DNA of 7,858 nt from an uncultured Lachnospiraceae bacterium (GTDB lineage Bacteria; Bacillota; Clostridia; Lachnospirales; Lachnospiraceae): NCBI GenBank assembly GCA_947594335.1, contig CANQEC010000102.1, forward strand, positions 1 through 7,858. Reading direction: 5' to 3'. This document shows, piece after piece, positions 1 through 5,821 of the stretch; position 1 is the first letter of the stretch; each line of letters begins with the position of its first letter. The position numbers and the translations under genes were made by a program. Under the pieces are notes generated by a model. That model did no database searches and was not told the DNA's origin. It saw only the letters and a program-made list of their open reading frames with translations.

Positions 1-427
1 CCTCAAATGTGTTGTAAGTCTCGGCATTGTCCTTCGTGGTGACAAGCGACTGTCCGCCTTTGTAATAGATATCGGAGAAATCCATGATGCTTTCTCTCTT
101 CGTATCCGGAGACAGACCTGCCATGCCAAGGTCAACATGTCCCGCTGCAAGTTCGCTTAAAACACCGTCAAAATCAAGAGTCTGGGGCACCAGCTCAAGT
201 CCCATATAATCCGCTATGTACTGCGCGAGCGCCATATCAAACCCGGCAAGCTGCGGAGTTCCATCCTCACCGATCGCGTAGAATTCATACGGAGCAAAAT
301 CCGGGCTGGTCGCCACTGTGAGTTTGCCTTCCTCAACCGTCTTAACAGCTTCTTCCTCGGCAAAGGCCGTCAGAGATGCAGCGGCACAGCAGGCTGCGAT
401 GGAAAGTGCAAGCAGTTTCTTCTTCAT
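1..427 (-). CDS. ABC transporter substrate-binding protein, family 3 (amino-acid type), 3'-truncated by window edge
   Basis: This is the first 142 codons of an extracellular solute-binding protein of family 3 (SBP_bac_3, PF00497), which delivers polar amino acids, cystine or similar solutes to an ABC importer. The ATG at 425-427 has GGAGG (436-440) 8 nt upstream. Residues 1-23 form a signal peptide: MKKK, a hydrophobic core, then a signal-peptidase-I-like AFA site before EEE. A lipobox-like IAAC at 10-13 is present, but so early that lipidation is doubtful. The mature part shows family hallmarks: LTVATSPDFAPYEF (36-49), GFDMALAQYIAD (62-73), FDGVLSELAAGHVDLGMAGL (86-105) and the TKRESIMDFSDIYY segment (109-122), which is the usual end of the first ligand-binding lobe. 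The C-terminal half and any permease or ATPase partners lie beyond position 1. The ligand cannot be assigned. It has its own promoter (507-534), so it is a separate unit from the MATE gene upstream. Confidence 0.93.
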   Translation of the reverse strand, partial: MKKKLLALSIAACCAAASLTAFAEEEAVKTVEEGKLTVATSPDFAPYEFYAIGEDGTPQLAGFDMALAQYIADYMGLELVPQTLDFDGVLSELAAGHVDLGMAGLSPDTKRESIMDFSDIYYKGGQSLVTTKDNAETYNTFE

Positions 428-506
428 AACTTTGTCCTCCTTGTCTGTGCGGAATGTCCGCCAGAAATTTTTCGAATAAATATAACCAACAGTTAACTAA
501 TTATTC

Positions 507-534
507 ATTATAAACATATTCCGGAAATAATCAA
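507..534 (-). promoter_or_regulatory. Sigma-A-type promoter for the amino-acid binding-protein gene
   Basis: On the minus strand, TTGATT (529-534, 4 of 6 consensus) is followed after 16 nt by a perfect TATAAT (507-512). Transcription would start near 500, giving an untranslated leader of about 73 nt. The spacer contains the 8-bp palindrome TTCCGGAA (519-526), and the palindrome AGTTAACT (491-498) lies at or just after the predicted start. Either could be a repressor site, but no regulator can be named. The leader also has a small hairpin (449-461, 5-bp arms, 3-nt loop) about 8 nt before the GGAGG box. The whole 428-564 gap is AT-rich and has no other gene. I see no convincing terminator for the MATE gene in it. 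Confidence 0.75.
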
Positions 535-564
535 GTATGTTTTTTGGGAAAAATTTATTTTTCT

Positions 565-1944
565 TTATTTCCCGGCCGCAAAAGCATCTGTTTTCTCTCC
601 GTCCCTGAAAATTCTTCCAAGCATTACCAGCGCCGCCGCGGCGAGGATCAGCTCCGCAAACGGCTGCGCATACGCGAGCCCGTACAGCGGGAACAGCCAG
701 TTCAGCACATAGAGGGCCGGAATCTCCAGAAGGATCTTGCGCATGAGGGCGAAGCAGAGCGCGTATTTTCCCATACCAAGCGCCTGGAAAACGCCGACGG
801 CCAGGAAATCCGTAAAGATCAGGGGCTGCTCCAGACAGAATCCGCGCAGGAACCGCGTTCCGTAGCCGATGATAGATTCGTTCTTCATGAAAGCGCCGAC
901 AATGCCGCCCGCGCCCAGATAATAGGCGGACGCCACAACGACCGTAGCCGGGATCATCAGCTTCATCGCGAACAGGATCGCGTCCTTCATGCGCCTGCGG
1001 TTTCCGCTTGAAAAATTATAGCCGACCAGCGGCATGATGCCCTGCGAAAATCCCAGCGCGATCTGCATCGGAACCATGTTGATCTTCTGCGCGATGCCCA
1101 TCGCCGCCACGGCATCCGCCCCATGAGCCGAGGTGAAGTTATTGAGGATCGTCATTCCCGTCACATTCAGGAGATTCTGAATGGAGGCCGGGATCCCCAC
1201 GCCGAACACTCCGGACACGATTTCTTTCCGGAAACCGAATTTTTTCGGATTCACACAGACGAACGTAGTCTTTCTCCTTACGTGAAGAAGCACAAAAAAG
1301 TAGCAGCAGGCCACGCAGTTTGACAAAAAGGTGGCAAGACCTGCGCCAGCCGCCCCCATGTTCAGCCCCCACGGCAGAATAAAGATCGGATCAAGCACAA
1401 TGTTCAGCAGACAGCCGCTCATTGTTCCGATGCTGGCGTGAAAGGACGACCCCTCCGAACGCACCAGATAGGCAAGGACAACATTCAGAATCGCCGGGGC
1501 GGCCCCGCAGTAGACCGTCCAGAGCATGTAGCCGTTCGTGGCGGCAAGCGTATCCGCGTCCGCTCCAAGCAGGACGAGCAGCGGTCCCCTGAACACAATG
1601 CAGAGCAGCGAAAACAGGATTCCGCAGAACAGAGCACAGTAAAATCCGAACGCGGAGCTGCGGTAAACCGTCTCATACTCTTTTCTTCCGAGCGCCCGGC
1701 TCATCATGCTTGAGCTTCCGACGCCGAACAGATTGTTCACCGCGTTAAACGCCAGAAGAACCGGAGCGGCGAGCGTGACCGCCGCGTTCTGCACCGGATC
1801 GTTCAGCATTCCCACAAAATACGTGTCCGCCAGGTTGTACAGCACCATGACCAGCGAACTCATGATCGTCGGCACTGTCAGTTTCGCCACCGCGGACGGA
1901 ATCGGCATGCGTTCAAATAATTCCGTTTTTTCATTCTCAGCCAA
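565..1944 (-). CDS. MATE-family multidrug/metabolite efflux transporter
   Basis: This is a 459-residue integral membrane antiporter of the MATE family (MatE, PF01554; MepA/DinF-like). Such proteins export cationic drugs or metabolites in exchange for Na+ or H+. Length and pattern are those of the family: two six-helix halves separated near residues 222-245 by a basic loop. Visible motifs are LYNLADTYFVG (35-45), SSSMMSRALGRKEY (77-90), RSEGSSFHASIG (162-173), NIVLDPIFI (181-189) and, in the second half, QGIMPLVGYNFSSGNRRRM (301-319). I chose TTG at 1942-1944 as the start. AGAGGG (1953-1958) lies 8 nt before it, whereas it abuts the in-frame GTG at 1951-1953, which would add only three residues. 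The resulting N terminus, MAENEKTELFERMPIP, fits the family. The stop is TAA. The gene has its own promoter after the operon terminator, so it need not share the corrinoid function upstream. The substrate is unknown. Confidence 0.93.
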   Translation of the reverse strand: MAENEKTELFERMPIPSAVAKLTVPTIMSSLVMVLYNLADTYFVGMLNDPVQNAAVTLAAPVLLAFNAVNNLFGVGSSSMMSRALGRKEYETVYRSSAFGFYCALFCGILFSLLCIVFRGPLLVLLGADADTLAATNGYMLWTVYCGAAPAILNVVLAYLVRSEGSSFHASIGTMSGCLLNIVLDPIFILPWGLNMGAAGAGLATFLSNCVACCYFFVLLHVRRKTTFVCVNPKKFGFRKEIVSGVFGVGIPASIQNLLNVTGMTILNNFTSAHGADAVAAMGIAQKINMVPMQIALGFSQGIMPLVGYNFSSGNRRRMKDAILFAMKLMIPATVVVASAYYLGAGGIVGAFMKNESIIGYGTRFLRGFCLEQPLIFTDFLAVGVFQALGMGKYALCFALMRKILLEIPALYVLNWLFPLYGLAYAQPFAELILAAAALVMLGRIFRDGEKTDAFAAGK

Positions 1945-1958
1945 AATCAGCACCCTCT
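1942..1958 (-). promoter_or_regulatory. Ribosome binding site and TTG start of the MATE gene
   Basis: AGAGGG (1953-1958), an 8-nt spacer (1945-1952) and TTG (1942-1944), read on the minus strand. The alternative GTG (1951-1953) shares a base with the Shine-Dalgarno sequence and so has no usable spacing. A non-ATG start may hold down expression of the transporter. Confidence 0.65.
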
Positions 1959-1983
1959 TTATATTTTTTAGTCATCGCCGCCT

Positions 1984-1992
1984 ATCTTACCA
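1984..1992 (-). promoter_or_regulatory. Probable extended -10 promoter for the MATE gene
   Basis: The minus strand reads TGG followed by TAAGAT (-10 at 1984-1989, TG at 1991-1992), an extended -10 arrangement with 4 of 6 matches in the hexamer. The -35 region at 17 nt spacing would be TTTCCG inside the terminator stem and is weak. Transcription would start near 1977, about 33 nt before the TTG start. The position directly after the terminator-like hairpin fits a separate transcription unit. Confidence 0.45.
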
Positions 1993-1993
1993 C

Positions 1994-2032
1994 AAAATGA
2001 CAGCCGCGGAAACATTTTTTTCCGCAGCTGCC
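1994..2032 (-). terminator. Probable rho-independent terminator of the corrinoid transporter operon
   Basis: In minus-strand RNA, the arms 2019-2032 and 1999-2012 form 14 continuous pairs, two of them G·U, around a 6-nt loop (2013-2018), followed by A-UUUU (1998-1994). On the plus strand the same two wobble positions become A·C mismatches, so the helix is better in minus-strand RNA, the direction of the genes. The plus strand has the better T-run (2033-2037), so some bidirectional activity is possible. The U-tract on the minus strand is short, which limits certainty. It lies 120 nt after the TIM-barrel stop and before the MATE promoter. Confidence 0.65.
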
Positions 2033-2038
2033 TTTTTG

Positions 2039-2131
2039 TGCGCAGGCCCAGGCATGGAAATCTGCTGCTTACGCAGCACCTGGGCCGCGCAGCGAGCAGG
2101 AGGCAAACCGCCTCCTGCCCGATCCTGCGCA
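2039..2131 (-). repeat. Three-helix inverted-repeat element; candidate structured RNA or intergenic palindromic repeat
   Basis: An outer 8-bp helix (2124-2131 with 2039-2046; one base could instead extend helix B) encloses two hairpins. Hairpin A (2096-2118) has perfect 9-bp arms and a 5-nt loop. Hairpin B (2046-2085) has 7-bp outer arms (2079-2085 with 2046-2052), directly stacked on a 6-bp inner helix (2073-2078 with 2063-2068), and a 10-nt one-sided bulge (2053-2062). In minus-strand RNA the inner loop is GUAA, a GNRA-type tetraloop; the plus strand would give UUAC. It lies 20 nt after the TIM-barrel stop and before the terminator, so it would be in the 3' untranslated part of the operon transcript. 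No poly-U follows either hairpin, so it is not itself a classical terminator. I do not recognise a named RNA family. Confidence 0.6.
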
Positions 2132-2151
2132 GATTCCTCTGCGCGCTTTCT

Positions 2152-3108
2152 TCACTTTTGGTTCCCGCAGAGCGCCTTCATATACCGCTCATGCTCCGCA
2201 CGGTCCTCTGTCAGAAGCTCGTACACCAGATACTTCGGCTCCAGCCACTCCACAGTTTCCCACGCCTCGCGGCAGAGGAACGGCCTGTGGCTGTCCACCG
2301 TATACACGTACCTGGCAAGCATTCCGTTCTTTTCGTCGTAGGAGCCGCTAAGCACAGGCGGATGCTTCTTCTGCTCCTCCACATAGGCTCCGCTTAAGGT
2401 CTGATGAAAATGAATCCCCCGGATGATCGAGCGGTCCTCATACCGCTCCAGGACTTCCCTGATGTAGGCGGCTCCTTCCTGCTCCGTGCGAAGAGAGGTG
2501 TTGGTATGCAGAAGATGTCCGGTATCCAGCATGATGCCCTTACGTGGATAGCGGACTTTCTCAAGCAGCCGGTACGTGACCTCCGGCCGCGTCATCGTAA
2601 GCCCGGGCCACCACAGATTTTCAAGCAGCAGCTCGAAGCCTTCGTCCTTGGGAAGCAGCCGGTTCAGAAGCTCCGCCGCGGCGTCTGTAATCTCCTCATC
2701 GCTGTAACGGAATTTCCGCGGAACTGCCTCGGAGATGAGCACATCCGAGACATGAAAGACGACATACTCCGGATTATACGCTCTGGCAAACGCGAGATTT
2801 TTTCGAAACGACGCGAGAACCGCTTCCTGCCCGCTCCCGCCAAAGTACCGCTCCGCCTCTTTCCTGCTGCCAAACTCTTCTTCGATCGTCCGCTCATCTC
2901 CCGACCAGAAACAGTACCAGCTTGGAAAATACTTCAGATGTACGCCGACCACGTCTGTGGGATCAACAATTTCCCGTTCGTCCGCCCCCGCCTCAAGCAG
3001 TTCAAGGCCGTCAAGGCCGAACCGGCGGTAGTACGCCCGCAGATCCTCCCTGCTCTCAAAGCGTTCCAGATCCGTGTAATGCGTACAGATATTCATGATC
3101 CGTTTCAT
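2152..3108 (-). CDS. Xylose-isomerase-like TIM-barrel protein (AP endonuclease 2 / sugar-phosphate isomerase superfamily)
   Basis: This 318-residue cytoplasmic protein has no signal peptide and the pattern of the metal-dependent TIM-barrel superfamily (PF01261), which includes endonuclease IV, xylose isomerase and many sugar epimerases. Candidate metal ligands sit at barrel-strand ends: H57 (VGVHLKY), H119 (VVFHVSD), E163 (LLLENLW), D195 and H198 (MLDTGH), H233 and H235 (GIHFHQ) and E297 (LVYELL). These are typical of an active divalent-metal enzyme, but the substrate cannot be read from the sequence. The ATG at 3106-3108 has GGAG 7 nt upstream, inside the last codons of the preceding gene. 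The gap after that gene's TAA is only 4 nt, so translation is probably coupled. A second ATG at codon 5 is possible. Its place as the last gene of the corrinoid transporter operon suggests a role in handling the imported ligand or its breakdown products; that is inference. Confidence 0.82.
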   Translation of the reverse strand: MKRIMNICTHYTDLERFESREDLRAYYRRFGLDGLELLEAGADEREIVDPTDVVGVHLKYFPSWYCFWSGDERTIEEEFGSRKEAERYFGGSGQEAVLASFRKNLAFARAYNPEYVVFHVSDVLISEAVPRKFRYSDEEITDAAAELLNRLLPKDEGFELLLENLWWPGLTMTRPEVTYRLLEKVRYPRKGIMLDTGHLLHTNTSLRTEQEGAAYIREVLERYEDRSIIRGIHFHQTLSGAYVEEQKKHPPVLSGSYDEKNGMLARYVYTVDSHRPFLCREAWETVEWLEPKYLVYELLTEDRAEHERYMKALCGNQK

Positions 3109-3112
3109 CGCT

Positions 3113-4306
3113 TTACTCCGCGGCGTCCGGGAGTCTTATCATGTGCTGGAATTCATATCCTTCCATCAGTTCCGGATGGATGATCGCCACAAGATCCTCA
3201 AACTTCTCGTCCGCATCCGCGCCGCTCATATAATAGTCCTTTGCGTACACGAAAACATTGTCGTCCTGGAATGCCTTAAACTCTGTCACAAGCGGCTCCT
3301 GCGCCTCGAGATACGCCTTGTCCGGAGAATAGGTGATCACGGAAGTGTAGATCATGATATCCGCGTCCTTCGCCTTGTCCAGAAATTCTTCCATGCTGAT
3401 CTGCATGCTGCCGTCACCCGCGAGATCATCCAGCGCGTAGACTCCGCCCGCCTCCGCGATTCTCTCCGCTGTGGAGGACTCGCAGCCCTGCGTATACACA
3501 ACACCGTCATAGAAGGAGCCGATCGCCACAACCGGTCTTTCCTCCTCCGGAATTTCCGCAGTCATCGCTTTAAGCTCGTCGATCCGCGCGAGCTTCGCCT
3601 CAAAGACATCCGCCGCTTCCTGATCCATATTGTAGAGGGCTCCGAACAGCTTCAGCCATTCCATATACCCCTCGTTTGTCTCCTCCATCCATTCAGAATC
3701 GATGATATAGGGAATCCCGACCTCGTCGAGCTGTGCCCCGAGCGTTTCCGCCCCCGGCTGACCGCCGCTCATCATCACAAGATCCGGGTCAAGTTCGGCA
3801 ACCTCCTCGATATTGGCCGCCGTCTGATCGTTCTGGACAACATAGGCGATCGTTCCGTTCTCCATCCCTTCAATGATCTCCGGAATCGTCCAGTCCTCCA
3901 CCGGAGCAGAAACTCCGACAACAGAATCATACAGCGCGGAGCCTCCGATTGCCTCAAGGCTGCTCACCTCGGTCGCGGAACAGTACAGCACCTTCTCCAC
4001 CGGCGTGCGGATCACAACAACATCCTCATATCCTTTCGGAATCTCGCCGTCCCTGGGTACCAGGAGACGCTGATTGCCGTCCCCGTCCGTGATCAGCTTC
4101 ACGTCATTTTCCAGATATTCAATGTCAAACATGCTGGCGTACTCGATACTGATCCCGCTGCCGTCGGAATCCTCCGCCTCGCTGCCCGGTTCAGCAGGCA
4201 CTTTCTTTGTTTTCTGCACGAATACAGCCGTACTCAGAAGTCCGATGCACAGCACGCCCGCAACAGCTGCCACGCCCAGTTTTTTCATCATTTCATTCCT
4301 TTTCAT
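3113..4306 (-). CDS. BtuF/FepB-type ABC transporter substrate-binding protein, membrane-anchored; probably corrinoid
   Basis: This 397-residue extracytoplasmic receptor belongs to the periplasmic binding protein family of cobalamin, heme and Fe-siderophore importers (PF01497, TroA-like fold). ATG at 4304-4306 has a perfect AGGAGG (4315-4320) 8 nt upstream and begins a basic stretch plus hydrophobic segment (residues 11-30). No good lipobox is visible: the only nearby cysteine, C20, follows GVL. An uncleaved membrane anchor with an acidic Gly/Ser linker (about 38-52) is therefore more likely than a lipoprotein. The binding domain starts near residue 95. It shows VEKVLYCSATEVSSLEAIG (103-121), the YVVQNDQTAANIEEVAELDP stretch (155-174), EWMEETNEGYMEWLKLFGAL (205-224), the long connecting helix (229-250), the second lobe with VVAIGSFYDG (259-268), and a C-terminal HPEL. 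An in-frame GTG at 4460-4462 would add 52 residues but would bury the signal sequence. The ligand is inferred from the cbiZ context; heme or Fe-siderophore are alternatives. Confidence 0.9.
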   Translation of the reverse strand: MKRNEMMKKLGVAAVAGVLCIGLLSTAVFVQKTKKVPAEPGSEAEDSDGSGISIEYASMFDIEYLENDVKLITDGDGNQRLLVPRDGEIPKGYEDVVVIRTPVEKVLYCSATEVSSLEAIGGSALYDSVVGVSAPVEDWTIPEIIEGMENGTIAYVVQNDQTAANIEEVAELDPDLVMMSGGQPGAETLGAQLDEVGIPYIIDSEWMEETNEGYMEWLKLFGALYNMDQEAADVFEAKLARIDELKAMTAEIPEEERPVVAIGSFYDGVVYTQGCESSTAERIAEAGGVYALDDLAGDGSMQISMEEFLDKAKDADIMIYTSVITYSPDKAYLEAQEPLVTEFKAFQDDNVFVYAKDYYMSGADADEKFEDLVAIIHPELMEGYEFQHMIRLPDAAE

Positions 4307-4492
4307 AATCTGTTCCTCCTTGTGCTTATCCCTGATTAAAAGGGATTCCTCCGCACTGTCCGTCGTCTGCCCGCAGCTAAATGCAGACTGCGGGGGCGTA
4401 TCGAAACCATAAAACAGTCCGCAGACTTCCCTCATGATGTCGTCCACAGCACGGACATTCACGCTGTCCTCTGTCTGACTGCCGGCAGATCC
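4307..4492 (-). other. 186-nt intercistronic leader with inverted repeats before the binding-protein gene
   Basis: Between the ATPase stop and the binding-protein start, the minus strand contains the palindrome CTGCCGGCAG (4479-4488), a perfect 7-bp inverted repeat with an 11-nt loop (4370-4394), a perfect 6-bp inverted repeat with a 7-nt loop (4328-4346), and AGGAGG (4315-4320). GTCTGC, just inside the first arm of the 7-bp repeat, can alternatively pair with GCAGAC just downstream of it, giving mutually exclusive folds. A reading frame in phase with the next gene is open from GTG at 4462 and has a weak GAGG box upstream, but it does not look like a protein domain. The hairpins could stabilise or adjust expression of the binding-protein mRNA, as is common for ABC binding-protein genes. 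No clear promoter was seen. Confidence 0.5.
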
Positions 4493-5704
4493 TCAGGCAA
4501 GCTCTCCCTGAAGCCGGCCGGAAAGCTCCGCCATCGAAGATACATGGACGATATTCGCATTCTGTCCGCAGATCTCAGCGCTGTCCTTCGGATCTCTGAG
4601 ACTGAATATCCGCTTCCCGCGGCCGACAGCCTGCCGGAGCAGTTTTGCGTTTTCTCTGTTCTCCTGTCCGACCGGAAAACCGGTATCGATCACAAACCGG
4701 CATCTTTCCATGCACTGCTGCGCCTGTCGGATCTCCTCCTCCCGGATCGGCTGAAAGCTCCGGGTTGAGACGGCAGTCAGCTTCATCGCCGAGGCAACCA
4801 CATAATCAATATCGTTCTGCGCCAGGATTCCGGTCGCAATCCCAAATCCAAGCCGCGAGACCAGACGATAGACCGGTATCCCGCAGCCGGCTCCCGCCAT
4901 CACAAAAATCTCCGGATTCGCTTCATTGCAGATTTCCACACTGCCAAGGATCGAATCGTAAAACGCGCCTTCCTCAATCCCGTAAAGCTCATCCACCGTA
5001 TCGCGCCTGACAATGTCCTCCGGGCGTCCCTGCGCAACGATTTTCCCGTCTTTTACCAGCAGTACAATCTGGCAGAACTTCACCGCAATATCAATGTCAT
5101 GCAGCGCCAGGATCACGGTCAATCCGGTCTCGATGGCGAGCTTGTTCAGAATCCTGACCACCTCGATCTTGTGCTTGATGTCCAGGTGGCTTGTCGGCTC
5201 ATCGAGTACGATCAGCTCCGGACGCTGCGCCAGCGCACGCGCGATCATCACCTTCTGCTTCTCCCCGTCACTGAGACTCCTGTAATCCCTGTCCCGCAGT
5301 TCCCATGCCCCGACAGTCCGCAGACATTCCTCAATAATCTCCTTATCCTCATCTGTAAGCCTGCCAAAAAAACCGGTGTACGGAGTCCTTCCCATAGCCG
5401 CCACTTCATATGCGCTTGTCATATTCAGATTCAGCTTCTCTGTCAGGACAACCGCGAGCTTTTTCGCCCTGTCCGCAGATTTCATCCTGCGGACGTCATT
5501 CTTTTCTATATAGACACAGCCGTTCACCGGGGAGAGCATTCCGGTCAATGTCCGAAGGATTGTCGATTTCCCAGCTCCATTCGGACCGAGCAGACAGATC
5601 GTCTGCCCTTTGAGCGCCTGGATATCAACATTCCTGATCACTGTCCTGCTCTCATATCCCACATCCAGATGATCTGTACTGAGAATGTATCCCAAATCAT
5701 TCAT
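4493..5704 (-). CDS. ABC transporter ATP-binding protein, BtuD/FecE-like, with C-terminal accessory domain
   Basis: This 403-residue cytoplasmic ATPase powers the importer. The ABC domain fills residues 1-250: Walker A GPNGAGKST (40-48), signature LSDGE (144-148, a variant of LSGGQ), Walker B LIVLDE (164-169), D-loop SHLD (172-175) and switch histidine H202. All catalytic elements are intact. Closest in style are the Fe-siderophore/cobalamin ATPases (FecE/BtuD), which normally end near 250-270. Here about 150 further residues follow. They open with a Rossmann-like strand-glycine loop, IFVMAGAGCGIPVYR (266-280), then GILAQNDIDYVVA (292-304), VIDTGFPVGQENRENAKLL (338-356) and GKRIF (363-367). 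I do not recognise this domain by name; it may sense a nucleotide or corrinoid, or serve an enzymatic role. The ATG at 5702-5704 has GGGAGG (5715-5720) 10 nt upstream; an in-frame TTG at 5767 lacks support. The stop is TGA. Confidence 0.93.
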   Translation of the reverse strand: MNDLGYILSTDHLDVGYESRTVIRNVDIQALKGQTICLLGPNGAGKSTILRTLTGMLSPVNGCVYIEKNDVRRMKSADRAKKLAVVLTEKLNLNMTSAYEVAAMGRTPYTGFFGRLTDEDKEIIEECLRTVGAWELRDRDYRSLSDGEKQKVMIARALAQRPELIVLDEPTSHLDIKHKIEVVRILNKLAIETGLTVILALHDIDIAVKFCQIVLLVKDGKIVAQGRPEDIVRRDTVDELYGIEEGAFYDSILGSVEICNEANPEIFVMAGAGCGIPVYRLVSRLGFGIATGILAQNDIDYVVASAMKLTAVSTRSFQPIREEEIRQAQQCMERCRFVIDTGFPVGQENRENAKLLRQAVGRGKRIFSLRDPKDSAEICGQNANIVHVSSMAELSGRLQGELA

Positions 5705-5821
5705 CTTCCGCAAACCTCCCTGCGCCGCTGCCCAGTCCCTCTGACCGGCGGCAGCGCCGTCTCCCAATCTTACACATATCCGCGTTTCTTATTCTTATGT
5801 TCTTATGCAGGAACGTCCTGC
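5705..5821 (-). other. 117-nt spacer between permease and ATPase genes with two inverted repeats
   Basis: There is a perfect 6-bp inverted repeat with a 3-nt loop (5807-5821) directly after the permease TAG stop. A second repeat with perfect 7-bp arms (5726-5732 with 5750-5756) ends 5 nt before the GGGAGG box of the ATPase gene. Neither is followed by a T-run, so they are not intrinsic terminators. They could affect mRNA stability or access to the ribosome binding site. No promoter and no gene are evident. Confidence 0.45.

Noticed and set aside
545..575. Terminator after the MATE gene
   Set aside because: The GGGAAA/TTTCCC arms are far apart with an AT-only interior, and no T-run follows.
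2096..2118. The 9-bp hairpin as an intrinsic terminator
   Set aside because: No run of T follows it on either strand; the hairpin at 1999-2032 is a better terminator candidate.
1706..2397. Overlapping plus-strand frames across the MATE 5' end and the structured gap
   Set aside because: They cross the terminator and inverted repeats, and their translations have no domain character.
2404..3183. Plus-strand 259-codon open frame
   Set aside because: Opposite strand of the TIM-barrel gene, with no ribosome binding site or motif support.
3095..4339. Plus-strand 414-codon open frame
   Set aside because: It is antisense to the binding-protein gene, whose motifs and ribosome binding site are clear. 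The translation is rich in Arg, His and Leu with no recognisable domain.
4307..4462. 52-residue N-terminal extension of the binding protein from GTG at 4462
   Set aside because: A perfect AGGAGG at 8 nt precedes the internal ATG, and the extension would place the signal/anchor segment inside the protein.
4307..4492. Cobalamin riboswitch
   Set aside because: The segment has a CCCCCGCAG stretch but no B12 box (GCCACTG) or the other conserved core segments. The other gaps also lack it. One may exist upstream of cbiZ, outside the window.
5705..5767. Upstream TTG start adding 21 residues to the ATPase
   Set aside because: The added Ala/Gly-rich residues come from the hairpin and Shine-Dalgarno region. 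The ATG at 5704 has its own GGGAGG.
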